Shown: in pieces, positions 34,846 to 46,578 of the stretch
How the letters are laid out: every line of letters starts with the position of its first letter
Position numbering within the stretch: position 1 is the stretch's first letter
DNA from: Fennellomyces sp. T-0311
Lineage: Eukaryota > Mucoromycota > Mucoromycetes > Mucorales > Lichtheimiaceae
DNA length: 64,000 nucleotides
Assembly (NCBI GenBank): GCA_025266875.1
Contig: JALLLT010000046.1
Coordinates: 265,283 to 329,282 of the forward strand
Direction: 5' to 3'
Notes under the pieces: model-generated
Database searches by the model: none
Told to the model about the DNA's origin: nothing
The model's input: only the letters and a program-made list of their open reading frames with translations
Program-made: the position numbers and the translations under genes

Positions 34846-37001
34846 CTATTTCAATGATTGCAAGTATCGATCCTTTTCTCGCTGTGCTGGCGTTTTATCA
34901 GTACTGCTTTGTCCGCTCATCCATGGAATGCCGCCACGCTGTTGTTTCCGACCACCCCGCACTGTGGTGGCAGGCGGTCCAGCAGGTTTTGGCGCGGGTT
35001 TTGGTTTGAGCGTGATTGATTGGCGTTGATTGATTGGGTTACTTCGGCTAAATGATCCCTGCTGTGCCTTGGGCTGTTGCTTTGGTTTTTGTTGCTCCTT
35101 ATTATCCTGGTATTCACCTTCGGGAATCATAGTGCGTACTGTCGATGACGAGAATGATGCAGTTGGCATTGGCCCTTCTTCATCCATGAACCCAGCTGGC
35201 ATGGCAGGACGCTGTTGGAAATTGTGCTGGCCCCGAATGGATAACATATGGTGATGGCGACTAGCGACACTACTATTGGCGCTGCTACTGTTGCTATGGT
35301 CGGAACTCCATGTCTCTTGTAGTGTGCGGCGGACCGAATTCACATTGCTCGTGTTGCTGCTGATGCTGCTATTGCCCACGATCATCATCCTTTCCGCCGC
35401 CGACAGTCGCGATAAGCTTCCCAAGCTTGCTCGAGGTGAACCATTCATACCAGAAAATAAACTACTGGCAGGTCTCACCGCAGACGATTGTCGTGATAAT
35501 GGGTTCTGTGTGGCATCACATGTCAAAATAAAAAATTCTAGCTTTCCCAAAAAAGAAAGAAAAAACTTACGTGCACAGACGGCGGAGGTGACACCTTGGG
35601 TGTGTTGCGTTCTTCAATTGGCGGTTCCTCTTGTTGCATAATGGAAGGAGTCGTCAAGGAATTGTTGCTTTGACTACTTTTAAGCGATGATTCCTTTTGC
35701 CACCAACTGATGATATCCTGAACACTGGGGCTACTGCGAGAGAAATCCGAATTGGATGATGAAGGTGACAATTTTCCTTCTGCATTGCGTTGTAAATCAG
35801 CTAAAAATGATCGGCGTTTTGATCGAGTTGAGGCGAATTGAATAATCTTGTGAGCTTCAGTTTCGGCAGACGAAGTTGGCTTCTGTTCAGGTTCCGGGGA
35901 TGGTTGCTTTCTGATGATAGGCTCCCTATCAACATGTTCCATAGCAAATGATTCCCTAGCAATTGACGGTTCCCTAGAAATCGAATCTCGTGTAACCGAT
36001 TGGCTGTGCACCATTGCAACCGGCTCCATTGCCTCCGAGAAAATTGGTTCCGGGGACAGGGTCGTTGCCATAGCAACCGGTGCCACATCAACTACCTCAG
36101 GCTTGTCTACGACAGGCTCAACAATCACTGGTTTTCTTGTTATTCTTATCGGTTCAGGATCAAAAGGACGGGAGTCAGGTTCAAAAGATTTTCGCGGGTA
36201 AAAGTTATCCACTGCGACTTTTTCGGCAGCAAATGGCGGTAAAGCAGGCGGGGGCGGGGGCGTAAGTGGAGTCAACGGGGTATCGGGTGTTTTGGGCGAG
36301 ACTGGCGGAATCCTTGATTCCATTGATGATCGACGACTAGGAGGACGATCAAACAGATCCCGCAAAGGTGTAGTTGAGGATGATGATTGCTTTGACGACC
36401 GCTGCCGTCTCAAAGATTGACGCAATGTGCTTTTAAGCGTTGCTGCCTTTTGCTGCAAAGAGAATCGTTGCTTTTGTGTATGATGGGCATCGATAGAGAC
36501 AATCCCATCCCCGTTCATATACTTTTTGTAGAGCTCCGTGGCTTCGTCTGAACTCAGCTCTAGTTTGTCGGAAAACAATGAGGTCGAGGCCGGAGGAAGT
36601 GGGAGGGTGATTTTGAAATCTTCGTATTTCGTTGGCATAGTTGGAGGAGGTGCTTCTGATTCTTCTGAACAGCATCGTTCGATCTCAATCGATTGATGAT
36701 GGTTTGTCTTTTTTTCTTCACTGCTTGTATATGTTATGGATGGCTTGGTTGTCGCTGCCGGTAGCACGGGTTTGTCTCGTCGTAGATATCGGGTCACAAA
36801 GTAGACGACAGCGATAACCGCGACGATAGGTAAAATAATGATAATGGCGAAAACATAAGCAGGTGTACCATCATCTATTTTTTTAATGTGATATCAATTT
36901 AGTGATAAAGAGTGCTTTTTCAAAAATTATTTTTATCTACCTGCAAGGACGCATGGAACCAGCAGCGCAAGCAGTAAAGACAGCAATACACCGGTAATCA
37001 T
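34846..37001 (-). CDS. Signal-peptide, single-TM protein with long disordered cytoplasmic tail
   Basis: Three exons (37001-36941, 36874-35571, 35505-34846) give 674 aa with exact phase. The first exon encodes a clean signal peptide ('MITGVLLSLLLALLVPCVLA'). After about 8 residues a TM helix follows ('VFAIIIILPIVAVIAVVYFV'), then an Arg/Lys stop-transfer ('RYLRRDK'), so almost the whole protein would face the cytoplasm. The tail is Ser/Pro/Thr-rich with 'TPLTPLTPPPPPALPP', repeated 'REPSIARE'-like acidic units at about 250-310, and a basic end. SP and TP sites suggest phospho-regulation, and Pro runs suggest SH3 binding. I recognise no named family; a sensor or polarity scaffold is possible but unproven. 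Confidence 0.75.
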
Positions 37002-37669
37002 TGCTCAATCCAAGTGTTAAGGAAGAAAAAAAGAAAGAGAGAGAAAAAAAGAATGACGATGGATAATAATAAACCATGTTGAACCCTTTTTCCACGGGGA
37101 TGATTGATACGCACCGTGAAGAGAAAGAAAAGTGAGGTAGATGCACTGCTAAAGAAGGGAGGTCAAGGGGATATCACGCCGAGTAATGTCAAAATAATAT
37201 TACAGACAACGTGAATCTGCTAAAAAACGAGAACAAGTTAGTAATAGCTGACAGGGGTTATGAGTATATGTCCGAACGAAGAAAGGAGCATTGCGTTATG
37301 TGAGGGAGAGAGCTAAAAAAATCTTGAAGCTCCTTTTCTTTTATTAAACAAAAGTATTTTGCTTTTATTTTTTTCGTCTCTCTTGGATCCCCTTCATAAC
37401 GACAGATTACACAACACCTTCCTCCTATTTTTTGGAAAGCTTATGAGTCGAAAAGTGATGGTTACCACAAGTTGCTAAGTATGGTTTTATCTATCGACAG
37501 CGGTCCGATTAGCTGCCAACAAGGGATTCCGACAAGTGTGAACAATATAGTCGGAAATGCTATTAAGCGGACATTTAGTTCGTGAGTTACCGAATTCTCA
37601 ATCGTTTCTTACGCGTTCCCGTCTGCAAGATCCTTTTGAAACAGAAGAAAAATGAAAAAAGTTTATTTT
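37002..37669. other. Intergenic, no gene seen
   Basis: Should contain the promoter of the TM-protein gene. No ORF recognised. Confidence 0.5.
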
Positions 37670-38032
37670 TTAAGAAGGCTGTATGCGAGTCTTTCTCTTA
37701 TTAAACCAATGCCTCTTCTTATCGTGCTTGGGTGATAATTTGAGCGCCGATAGCTGATTTGACAAGGCTTCTTGCTCGCTTCTTGATTTGTGTGAGCGGA
37801 TCATCTGTTTCAAGTGTGGCCACAGACTCCGCGGCCGTTGCGTAGCAACGTGTTGGTCCCGTTGCCTAGCATGATTAGCAATGGCAGGAATGTTCGGTTG
37901 ATCAGGCAACGCTTCATTAGGAACAACAGTAATGGGAAACGAGGCCAAAGGGATACACGGCGACGCGTCTAATGGAGTTGCCAAGCTCACAGTGTCGTCT
38001 GTTTCATACGAGACAAACGAGAATCGATTCAT
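37670..38032 (-). CDS. Small basic hypothetical protein
   Basis: A 120-aa single-exon ORF starting 'MNRFSFVSYETDD'. The N-terminus is acidic, the middle Pro-rich, and the C-terminal half basic ('LKQMIRSHKSRSEQEAL', 'KHDKKRHWFNKRKTR'), probably nucleic-acid or membrane binding. An upstream in-frame Met (38161) is reached only through a Phe/Leu-rich stretch that looks like leader, so I chose the inner start. No family recognised; it could be spurious. Confidence 0.45.
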   Translation of the reverse strand: MNRFSFVSYETDDTVSLATPLDASPCIPLASFPITVVPNEALPDQPNIPAIANHARQRDQHVATQRPRSLWPHLKQMIRSHKSRSEQEALSNQLSALKLSPKHDKKRHWFNKRKTRIQPS

Positions 38033-38248
38033 TTTTATAGAAAAAGAAAAAAGAGAGAGAGGGAAAGTATCGATATTGAGACTAGAACTATCAGGAACAA
38101 TGCAAGAGAAAAAAAAGTTCCGAAGTTTTGTGCGTATTGCTTCTTGCGTTTCTTTTGTCACAGGTCCAGTTTACGACACAACTTTCAAGTTATGGCCTTG
38201 GCCGTTTTCGCCCTAGTTGTCAGGCGCTGGTCTCCGAGCGGGTTCGTT

Positions 38249-39081
38249 ATGGCCGATTATGAAGCTTATCGTCACTTGGCCGACTATGTAAATGGCTAAT
38301 GTTGATCCGATCCATGGTCCTTGGGACATTCGTGCGTCCATCAACTCATACAGAGATTCTTATATTAGCTACCGAAGGAGCTCTTTGAGCAACGTACTGC
38401 GGTCCTCCATGCTCTTGCCAAAGAAAAGTATCCAGATATCTACCCGGATACGTACATGTTCATGGCTGCCGTAAGCTTGGTGATCGTTACGGCTGCTTTC
38501 TCAATCGTTGCCCGAGGACTCGATATATCCATGTGGTACCCACTGCTCATTCTGATTGCTCCGGCGCTGCTTGCATTTGGAACAACGCGACGTCGCAGTA
38601 TGCATTATCGAAGATTCCTCGAGGTAAATATAGAAGCGCTAGTTTGTTTGTATGGTATTGAAAAACAATCCAGTTCCAGGATACACTCCAAACTACTTTA
38701 AAGGATATGACTGCCCACGATCTTACTCGACACTTGAAATGGGATTATCGGCGCCTGCGTCACGGCGACACGGCAGAGATACTGCATCTTCAAAGGCCGC
38801 TGTCTAGTTGGACTATAAGCCTGGTGGTGGAGATTATTCAGATTGATCCAGAAATTCACCTGAACAGGGAGGTGGGCGAGGCGTTACCGAGCTACGGTGA
38901 TGCTACACAAGACATTGTACTTGATATAGGCCCCGCAGCACATGACACTGTGCTGCAATTGCGAGAAATGGATTTAACGGACTGCCGGCCGCCTCCGGAT
39001 TATCACGAAGCTCCTCCAGCGTATAACCCTTCTGAAAGTGACCCGTCTGCGAGAAATAGTCGACTGACTTCTGTACCATAA
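38249..39081 (+). CDS. Two-TM membrane protein with PPxY motifs
   Basis: Three exons (38249-38287, 38378-38623, 38680-39081) give 228 aa with exact phase. Two adjacent hydrophobic helices lie at about residues 34-52 ('MFMAAVSLVIVTAAFSIVA') and 58-75 ('WYPLLILIAPALLAFG'), followed by 'TTRRRS', which suggests a hairpin with both ends in the cytoplasm. The tail contains 'PPPDY' and 'APPAYNP', two PPxY motifs that recruit WW-domain HECT ligases of the Rsp5/Nedd4 type, as in Rsp5 adaptors. I do not recognise the family. The first exon is only 13 codons; the intron 1 acceptor was chosen because it is in phase. Confidence 0.65.
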
Positions 39082-39281
39082 GCGAAATCGCTCTCTTTCT
39101 ATTGTATATCATTAATAAGTGTACCGAATAGCCCCTATATGTAATATGTAAGTCTTGTATCGCTATCATTCGCCTTTTCAATGCCTTAATGTTTGGACAA
39201 TGTGGCTTGGCTTTAACCCGTCAAGAAATGGACAAGGCCAGGTTCTCCGCTAGGGCAACTTGTACATAATATATAAAGAAA

Positions 39282-39719
39282 ATGCTCTCGATTGTACGTC
39301 GCCAATGCCCAGCATTCGCCCGGCGAGTACGCCATGCGAGCACAGGACGCCCTGGTGAAAACAATGCAGCCAGCGGCGATTCTCGCGTCGAACTCATTCG
39401 CCGAGTCCTTTTCGAATCACCAGCACGCGAACCCACCATAAAACTTGAAGGCGAGGCTTTAGAGCAGCATGAAACGATCGAGCGCGCATGGAAGTTGCAC
39501 AAGATGCGTCAGCGGGAACAAAAGCATCAAGCACTGGAGCGTCAGTTCCGATCGATGCATGCGGCCATGTCCGAGTTAGAAAAGACCAGCGACAGACTGT
39601 ACAAGGGCGCTATTGTCAAAAGCCGGCATATCACTTATCCAAAGCAGGCCAAGATTCCCACTGAAACTCCATCACCCCAGGGCTGGGACTATAGCTACAA
39701 GGCTCCCGTACAGGAATAA
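39282..39719 (+). CDS. MRPL28: Mitochondrial large ribosomal subunit protein mL40
   Basis: A single exon of 145 aa. The N-terminus is a mitochondrial targeting sequence (Arg-rich, no acids: 'MLSIVRRQCPAFARRVRHAS'). The body is helical and charged ('IERAWKLHKMRQREQKHQAL', then 'ERQFRSMHAAMSELE'), and ends with the family-like 'ITYPKQAKIPTETPSP-GWDY'. This pattern fits mL40 (yeast Mrpl28, human MRPL40), a structural protein of the mitoribosome. Its stop is about 14 bp from the convergent stop of the next gene. Confidence 0.75.
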   Translation: MLSIVRRQCPAFARRVRHASTGRPGENNAASGDSRVELIRRVLFESPAREPTIKLEGEALEQHETIERAWKLHKMRQREQKHQALERQFRSMHAAMSELEKTSDRLYKGAIVKSRHITYPKQAKIPTETPSPQGWDYSYKAPVQE

Positions 39720-39732
39720 ACATGTTACTTTA

Positions 39733-40510
39733 TTATTTGGTTTTGGATACTCTGTGCCATTTGTGTTTGGTGGCCTCATAGTCGGCCATGTCGCTTTGAT
39801 GCGACTCATGGAAGCATGGATTGCAGTACTTTTCCTCGCACCCAACGCACTCAATCGTGCCGTCGTCGTTGCACATGCAGCACCAGTCATCCATCTCGTC
39901 GTGGAATTCGTCTGCTTGGATTGGTTTGGGAGGAGGGCCTGGTAGGTTGGAATTGGATGATGGGCTGGAAGTGGGTGACGGCGATGACCATTTGAGATGG
40001 GTTTTCTTCAGGGCATCAAAGCGCTCTTCAAGATCCTTATCACGTTGCTTGTCCAACGAGGCGTATTTGCGCTCAACCGAAACTTGATCTTTGACTTGTT
40101 GCAATAGCTCGTTGCTCTCGTCGTCCAAACCAGGATCATCTCCGAGAAACGCCTTTTGTACGGCCTGGAAACGCTCGTCTTGAACACGGTTGTCGTCGTC
40201 GTCGTTGTCGTCACTTAGATCACTCAGCAAACCGCTTTCCTGCAAAAGCTTATCGACCTGGAAATACATGTTACTAAGATATTTGGTTACCCAGCAACAA
40301 GTGACACTACCTCGTCCATGTCCGCATCGTCTGGAATGGCGTACTTGTTTGGCTGTGACGAAAAAATCTTGTCAAATCGCTGCTTCAGTTCTTGATCGCT
40401 GAAAGAGTGAGTTCATTGCCTAATGGCATCAATATTAGAGCTTACGTCTCTTTCACTTGTTTCTCGTCCTTGAGTTGGGCGACACGTTTAGCCAGGTCGT
40501 CATCGTCCAT
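39733..40510 (-). CDS. ANCHR/ZFYVE19-like protein with B-box zinc finger
   Basis: Three exons (40510-40446, 40398-40311, 40257-39733; introns 52 and 53 nt or shorter) give 225 aa with exact phase. The start 'MDDDDLAKRVAQLKDEK' and two 'RFDxI/L' helices ('QELKQRFDKIF', 'LEERFDALKKTHLKW') resemble the MIT-interacting helices of ANCHR. The C-terminus is a B-box-type zinc finger: 'CCMCNDDGTIECVGC', then 'KYCNPCFHESH'. In animals ANCHR binds VPS4 and delays abscission in the NoCut checkpoint; that role in this fungus is inference. A Ser/Pro linker and an acidic stretch ('DLSDDNDDDDN') separate the parts. Confidence 0.78.
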
Positions 40511-40624
40511 GGTAAATGCATAAGCGGAGGGAGTAGAGCGTACTCCACGCTCAAATTTTAAATTTTGACCGAGTCCCAGCAACGACCGCAAGGTTTAACT
40601 CTTTTCCCTTCCACAAAACAAAAC

Positions 40625-41050
40625 ATGGACGCTGACAAGAAAGTCGACAAGAAGGAGCCTGGTGCCAGCGAGCACATTAACATCAAAGTTGTTGGAGGCG
40701 TAAGTAAATTAAGCTTGAATCTCTCGATTAGCTTTGAATTAATCCTTGAGTCCATTTTTTTCGCTGGTTCTCCTTTAGGACAACAATGAAGTATTTTTTA
40801 AAATCAAGCAGACTACCCCATTGCGAAAACTGATGGACGCCTACTGCGAACGTCAAGGCAAGTCCCTTGACAGCGTACGGTTCCTGTATGATGGTCACCG
40901 TGTCCTTGCAACCGATACGCCGCAACGTGTAAGTTACGCACAATATCGCAGCAAGTTAGGTCGAAAATTCATGCCCTAGTGTTTATGTAGCTGGATATGG
41001 ACGACGGCGACACTATTGATGTCATGGTTGAGCAGATCGGCGGTTGCTAG
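40625..41050 (+). CDS. SMT3: Small ubiquitin-like modifier (SUMO)
   Basis: Three exons (40625-40699, 40779-40928, 40991-41050) give 94 aa with exact phase. The ubiquitin fold is clear: 'HINIKVVGG', '[20 protein letters not shown]', '[11 protein letters not shown]', '[16 protein letters not shown]' and 'EQIGGC'. The precursor ends in GG plus a single Cys, so a SUMO protease needs to remove only one residue to expose the diglycine. Starts divergently about 115 bp from the ANCHR-like gene. Confidence 0.97.
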
Positions 41051-42888
41051 TGGTTTTTCTTTCTACATTTATTCATGAATACATATATGGTGATCTTCTC
41101 CCTACACAAGCCGGGGCTTTGTTTTCTTTGCAATGTTGGAGTTCGGTACACAAGCGGCGAGGGGGAGTCGTCAGTAGGAACAAAGCAGGCCTATTCCTTC
41201 TCCAGCTGAGCCTGAGCCGCGCGTCTGGAAGTGTCCCGGTTACGCAAATCACGGTCGAGTCACGTAAGACATGCGCAGTAGCTGAAGGGCCGTGGATGGG
41301 ATGCGGGATCACTGGAAGGTTGCTGCGTATGAGCCACCTAAAGCATATGTAATTCGTGTCGATCCATGTAATAGTATATAATCATCCCCACTCTACCGGC
41401 GGATTAATTGCGTGATCCGGACCAAGATAAAGAAAGCGAAGCGCGGTCACATCGTTGACTGGTCCGCCGACAATTGCAGTACAAGCCTGTTTTGGATAAT
41501 CAGCCGTATATAATTAGTACAGTTACTTGTAGTATGAAAGCACGGTGGTTTCGGCTGCTGATAAATGGTTTGGACCACATGCGTCTCTAAATCGATGTAC
41601 CCATCTGTGGTTTCCACACCCAGGGACGCGATCATCACTTGCAGCTATATGAATAATCGCTATTCAATTTCGACTGTGGATTGCAGAAACGCGGTTGCGT
41701 TTAGTGATGATAGTTGGAAACAAACACAAATGCCCGTAATTCTTACTCTATACATCTAATCGAGCCATTGAATGAGGTAGACTTCTCAGTTACGTAATAG
41801 ATAAACTTATACATACATACTGCAACCAGAACGCAAGTGATGATGGTACATATGTCCGCCAAGGTACCATCTTTTAGTATTTTCTGTCAACTGCACTTTT
41901 TAAATACATGGGCAAGGTTAGTGGTCATTGTGGATAGGATGCCTATATTAAGCTCAATTGGATCCACTTTCTGGTGAATATAAGAAAGAGTTAGATCACG
42001 GTAATACGTGGCACACTATTTGGATGGCACCTACAAGGCTAATTTACTCAATCCTTCATTGATCACGCTAGAAAAATATACCCATAAACTAATTGAGCCT
42101 GAAGTAAGATCGGATATGAGCCATACGAAGTAGTACAATCATCCTTATTGATGATATATATGTACGTATCCTTTAAGGGAGCAGATATACAGCGGGTATG
42201 GTGTCGATGAATTTAATAATGTCTTCCACCTGGATACGTATCTAAACTTGGTTAATTTACACTACGTACGTATGTAGTCTATTGCTACGTTGGATAATAT
42301 GTTAATTGTCATGGAGTACGTATCCACAGCCACCAGCTTCACGTCTTCCGAATCAACCTCCTTTGAGTTAACCAGCACGTACGCACATAAAATATCGACA
42401 ATGACAGCTCATTCTGGAAAATAAAGTAAAAGTCAAATCAAACGAGTCCAAAGTACTCGCCAAGATATCGGTTTGCTCGAAAATATTTTGGCAGCTTCGA
42501 GCCAGAATCAGCAATGTGCATTGATACGATTGCCAGCAGTTTGGACATCGGCTACTTAACCTTCTTTGTATGTGGCCAATGGACTACTATTTATGTAATC
42601 TATCTTGCGAACCGCTGGAGATTGTACATGGAAGTTATCATAGCCAAACATCGACGCAGGAAATTTTTCTTGCTCAACTATTGCACTCGTGCGTAGTACT
42701 TGGTACGAGTTCATAAAAGGACGACGCTCATCATAGAGCGTTCAATTGCTAACAATTAAAAAAAATGTGGAAGAAGGTGAAGTACAGACTCTGATGGCCA
42801 AATTTACAACCGATGGCCAAATTATAGCTTCTAACACTTTTTTTGTATTGGGATGGTACGAATAATAACGGAAAGGGAGGGATTAAAC
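41051..42888. other. Gene-poor stretch between SUMO and eIF3a
   Basis: SUMO 3' region, then AT-rich DNA with only short, motif-free ORFs. Nothing supported. Confidence 0.55.
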
Positions 42889-45800
42889 TTATTTGCCAGT
42901 ACGACGCCAGCCATCCTCGTCAGGAGCGGAAGCACCACCAGCTTGACGGTGGCGAGGGCGCCATGGTTGCGTAGCAGGCTGTTCATCACGCGACTCACGG
43001 GCAGGGGGACCACGTCGTTGAGTTGACCATGCACCATCACCACGGCTACCCATACGGTCACCATCGCGACCAAAACTACGGTCATTATCGCGACCAAAAT
43101 TGCGTTCACCTCTACGGCCAAAGTCGCCACCACTACCGGCACCGCCACGACGATCACGCATACCGCCGAATGATGAAGTACCAACAGGTCGGCCAGTGCG
43201 CCAGTTGTCCTCAGCAGGTGCAGCATTCGCAGCAGCAGCAGGAGTAGCACCAGCCTGTTGTCTACGCAAAGCGGGGGGTACGTAGGCACTGCCAGTAGCA
43301 CGGGCAGGAGGTGCTGCAGCAGAAGCTCGCTTGGCCATCTTTTCTTCAATTTCGCGTTCGCGTTGTTGCTGCTTGCGCAGTTGTTCTTCTTGTTTTCTAT
43401 ATCAAAGGATTAATTATCACTTTCAATTTTGTTGTTCGCTTAAAGAAACGTACTTGTTGTATTCTTCGCGCTCTGCCTTCTCTCTGGCAAGTCGAGCAGC
43501 CTTTTCAGCAGCTTCACGCTCTTCGGCTTCTCTGCGTTGTCGCTCTTCCTCTTCGGCGCGCTTACGCTCAGCTTCTTCGGCTTCACGCTTCCGGATGAGC
43601 TCTTCACGCTTAGCACGCCATGCGGCAATGCGCTCTTGCTTCTCCTGTTCAATGGCCTCATCAACAGCACGGCGCTGAGCTTCCAAGATATTTTCTAACT
43701 TGGTCTCTTGCTTCTTCTTGTATGTGGTAAAGTCATCCATCATACGCGATAGACGAGCCTTGATCTTCATGTTCTCTTCATGCTGTGTCTTGGATGACTG
43801 GAGTTCGGCCTTGCGAGCAGCTTCATAGAAGCTCTTGTCAGCCTTTTGTTGACGTTCGTAATCCTTCTCCAGGAGAGGAATCTCTTCCTTTCGGTATGCA
43901 CGTTCGGTGTGATCCAAGCGCTTGCCGATCTGCTTGAGACGGTCGCTCAGTTCGCGCTGTTCGGTCTGGAGACGTGTGACCTTCAAGTCCAACAACGTCT
44001 TGACATCAGAGTTTTCAATCTCTTCAGGCTTGAGTTGCAAACCAGTCTTGGCTGTGATTTCTTCGGCGATACGCTTGGCTTGATCGCGTTGAATTTCTTC
44101 CTGAACACGCTTCTTGCGTTCCTCCTCACGACGACGCTGCTCTTCTTCCAGACGCTTCTTCTCAGCCTCGGCCTTCTTGGCGGCAGCAGCGGCCTTTTCT
44201 TGAGCCGCAAGCTTCTCCTTGCGAGACAATTCAGTCTCAATGATTTCCTTGCGACGTTCAATCAAGGTCTTGCGCTCGAGGGTAGCCTTGTGCTCCTTCT
44301 CGATACCCTTGATGGCACGTTGAAGAGCCTCCTTCTTGGATTCTGCGGCGTTAGCCTTGACAGCAGGATCGATCATCTGAACAACAGCATGGAGACTGTT
44401 ACCAAGACGAGACAGCTGAGTGCGCATGAGGTCAGCTGGCGATGACTGAAGTTGGATACCCTCTGTGACGGTGTCTTTGGGAGGGGCAAACAGGTCAGTC
44501 TCGAACATCAAGCTCTGGGAAGAGTGATCGATACGGATGTTGAGTTCACCACGCTTGCAGCCGTTCATGATGAACTTTTCAATGGTGGCAGCGTCGTAGT
44601 TGTATGGTGCGGGGAAAGAGGCAAGCTTAAGAACAAAGTCCAGCTTGACGGTGGTGTAGACCTGGGACAGCTGCTGCAACAAACGGGTGAGGATGACTTG
44701 ATGGAGCGGGCGGACATATTTGGCCATATCAGCGTCTTCGGAAAGCTTGGTCATGATGGGGTTGATCTTTTTGCAGATGGAGAGAGGGTGGAACTGCACT
44801 TCAAGAATGTTGTACAGGTCACGGATCTCAGGTCGGACACGCGACAAGATGTTCTTGTTGAGAGCTTCCTTCAATAAACCAGTGCGAGTGGGGTGTTGGT
44901 ACAGGCCCATCAGCATCGACAAACGGTTGAGTTTCTGGATGCGGTGCTCATCAGCTTCGACGTAGCCGGGGCGGGTCTTGGTCGTGGTGATGATAGGGAT
45001 GGCGAGTGCAGAGAGCAAGACAATTGAAGCCATGCGCGACTGTTCCTCATCGGTCAAGTTCTTGTTGATGATACGTTCGATAGTGGAGTAGCTGTTCCAA
45101 GCGGCGGAATGGAAAAGATAATCCTCGCTGACCATAAAGATCTTGGTGAGTTTTTCATAATAGTTAGCCATCATGACAGGCTTAGGAGGACGCTTGGAGG
45201 TTGTCAGCAGAGTGTGAATATCCTCAACCGACTTGAAGGCTTCCTGCCACAATTCGAGTTCGGCAGCGGCGTTGAGCTGGGTGAAGCGGGCATCAAGGTA
45301 TTGTTGCAGCGTTTCGGGATCGTTCAAGTTGATCGAATGAGGCTGGTGCGAGTACTTTGACATGTTTTGGAAGTGATTGCGCAAAATCTCGCACAAGCGA
45401 CGGAACTCGGTCTTACGTGCGTAAGTCAAGCAGAACGAGAATGCCTTGTTGGTAACCGAATGATACAACGTTTCGAGACGAGCATTGTTGCGAAGCATAT
45501 CGAGAACCGTACGATACGCCTCCCACAAAAACTTGAGCCAGGGCGTGACGACCGCGCGATCAGTACGGTCTTTGGTCTGTTCGCCGCTGACGGTGCTGAG
45601 CATGATAGATTCAGGTGTTTCCGAGGCTTCGAGATCATCAATATATTCGACGGCAATCTGATCTGCCTTGGCGCGTGCTTCAGCAACCTTTTGTTCCGAG
45701 AGCTCGAGAAGTTTGTTGATAATAGTCTAGAGCATTTTTTTGTTGAGTTAATTGTTCTTTCTTTCTTGAACGTCATTACGTGCTAACCTCGATGCTGTGG

Positions 45801-46109
45801 ACACTCGTGTTCTGGGCAATGTTACGGTACTGATGGAGGCCTTCCTTGACCATCTTGCCCTTGCGCAGAATAACGCAAAGCTCAATGAACTTGAGCATAA
45901 TGGGCTCCATCACATTGAGCGCATAGCTGCGAGAACGCTTCGACAGAACAACTTCATGAAGGGTCTGCAATGCGACGGCATCTTGACCGGCGGCGCACAA
46001 CTCTAAATCCGTCCGTTAATCATCCATCCGTTCATCCATCCATCGATCCAGCCATACCTTCAGCTCGCTTAAGAGCGTTGTCTGGCTTGACAGCGTAGAA
46101 TGGAGCCAT
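42889..46109 (-). CDS. TIF32: Translation initiation factor eIF3 subunit a
   Basis: eIF3a is the large scaffold of eIF3, which bridges the 40S ribosome, mRNA and other initiation factors. Four exons (46109-46058, 46002-45788, 45726-43454, 43396-42889) give 1015 aa with exact phase. The N-terminus 'APFYAVKPDNALKRAE' and 'TLHEVVLSKRSRSY' are typical. Helical repeats plus a PCI domain occupy about residues 1-500. From about 540 a long charged coiled coil rich in Glu/Arg/Lys follows. The C-terminus after 'KMAKRASA' has repeated Gly-Arg-Asp units ('FGRRGERNFGRDNDRSFGRD'), as in other eIF3a tails. The long antisense ORF inside this gene is a shadow of the coiled coil. Confidence 0.96.
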
Positions 46110-46578
46110 TGTCGGCTTGGTTAGAGGGTACGATGGTGGAGGCACCAGAGGGGGCGACTTGGGGACCACCGTCAAACTCCGCAGTCGCCTTTGATCATCG
46201 TTCATGCATGTTTCGCCACTATGATGCAGCAGCAACTTCTGGTTCAGTACTTTGCTCCATGGCAGTGGTATCCATGACAATCAATAGATATTTCATCAAT
46301 ACTCTACAGTAATCTCTGTAACTTCTTATGCGATGCGCAATCTAACTTTTTGTGTTACGTATCTTGTTTAAATATCGATCCCATAAGCATCAGTTGCAGG
46401 CATTAATTTACAATTTTCGTATTTTACGACAATGGGATTCATATTAAAGTGTTATACCAATACCCATCGAAAAATCAGACGTTCTATACTACTTTAAATC
46501 CACCGTCACGGGGGAGGCAAAAAGCACCTAGCGCTGGTGTTCCTTCAATCGCTCCATGGAGGCAGCGAGTTGGAAGGT
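46110..46578. other. Spacer between eIF3a promoter and Fanzor stop codon
   Basis: Only 469 bp separate the eIF3a start from the stop of the upstream, same-strand Fanzor gene, so it must hold the eIF3a promoter and any Fanzor 3' end and guide-RNA region. A near-palindrome around AGCGCT with CACC/GGTG arms lies at 46525-46539. Confidence 0.5.

Noticed and set aside
42889..43338. Separate Gly/Arg-rich RNA-binding protein
   Set aside because: The frame joins eIF3a exon 3 in phase through a 57-nt intron, so it is the eIF3a C-terminus.
43846..44445. 199-aa plus-strand ORF inside eIF3a
   Set aside because: It is the antisense shadow of the Glu/Lys-rich coiled coil; composition (Leu/Phe-rich) follows from the codons on the other strand.
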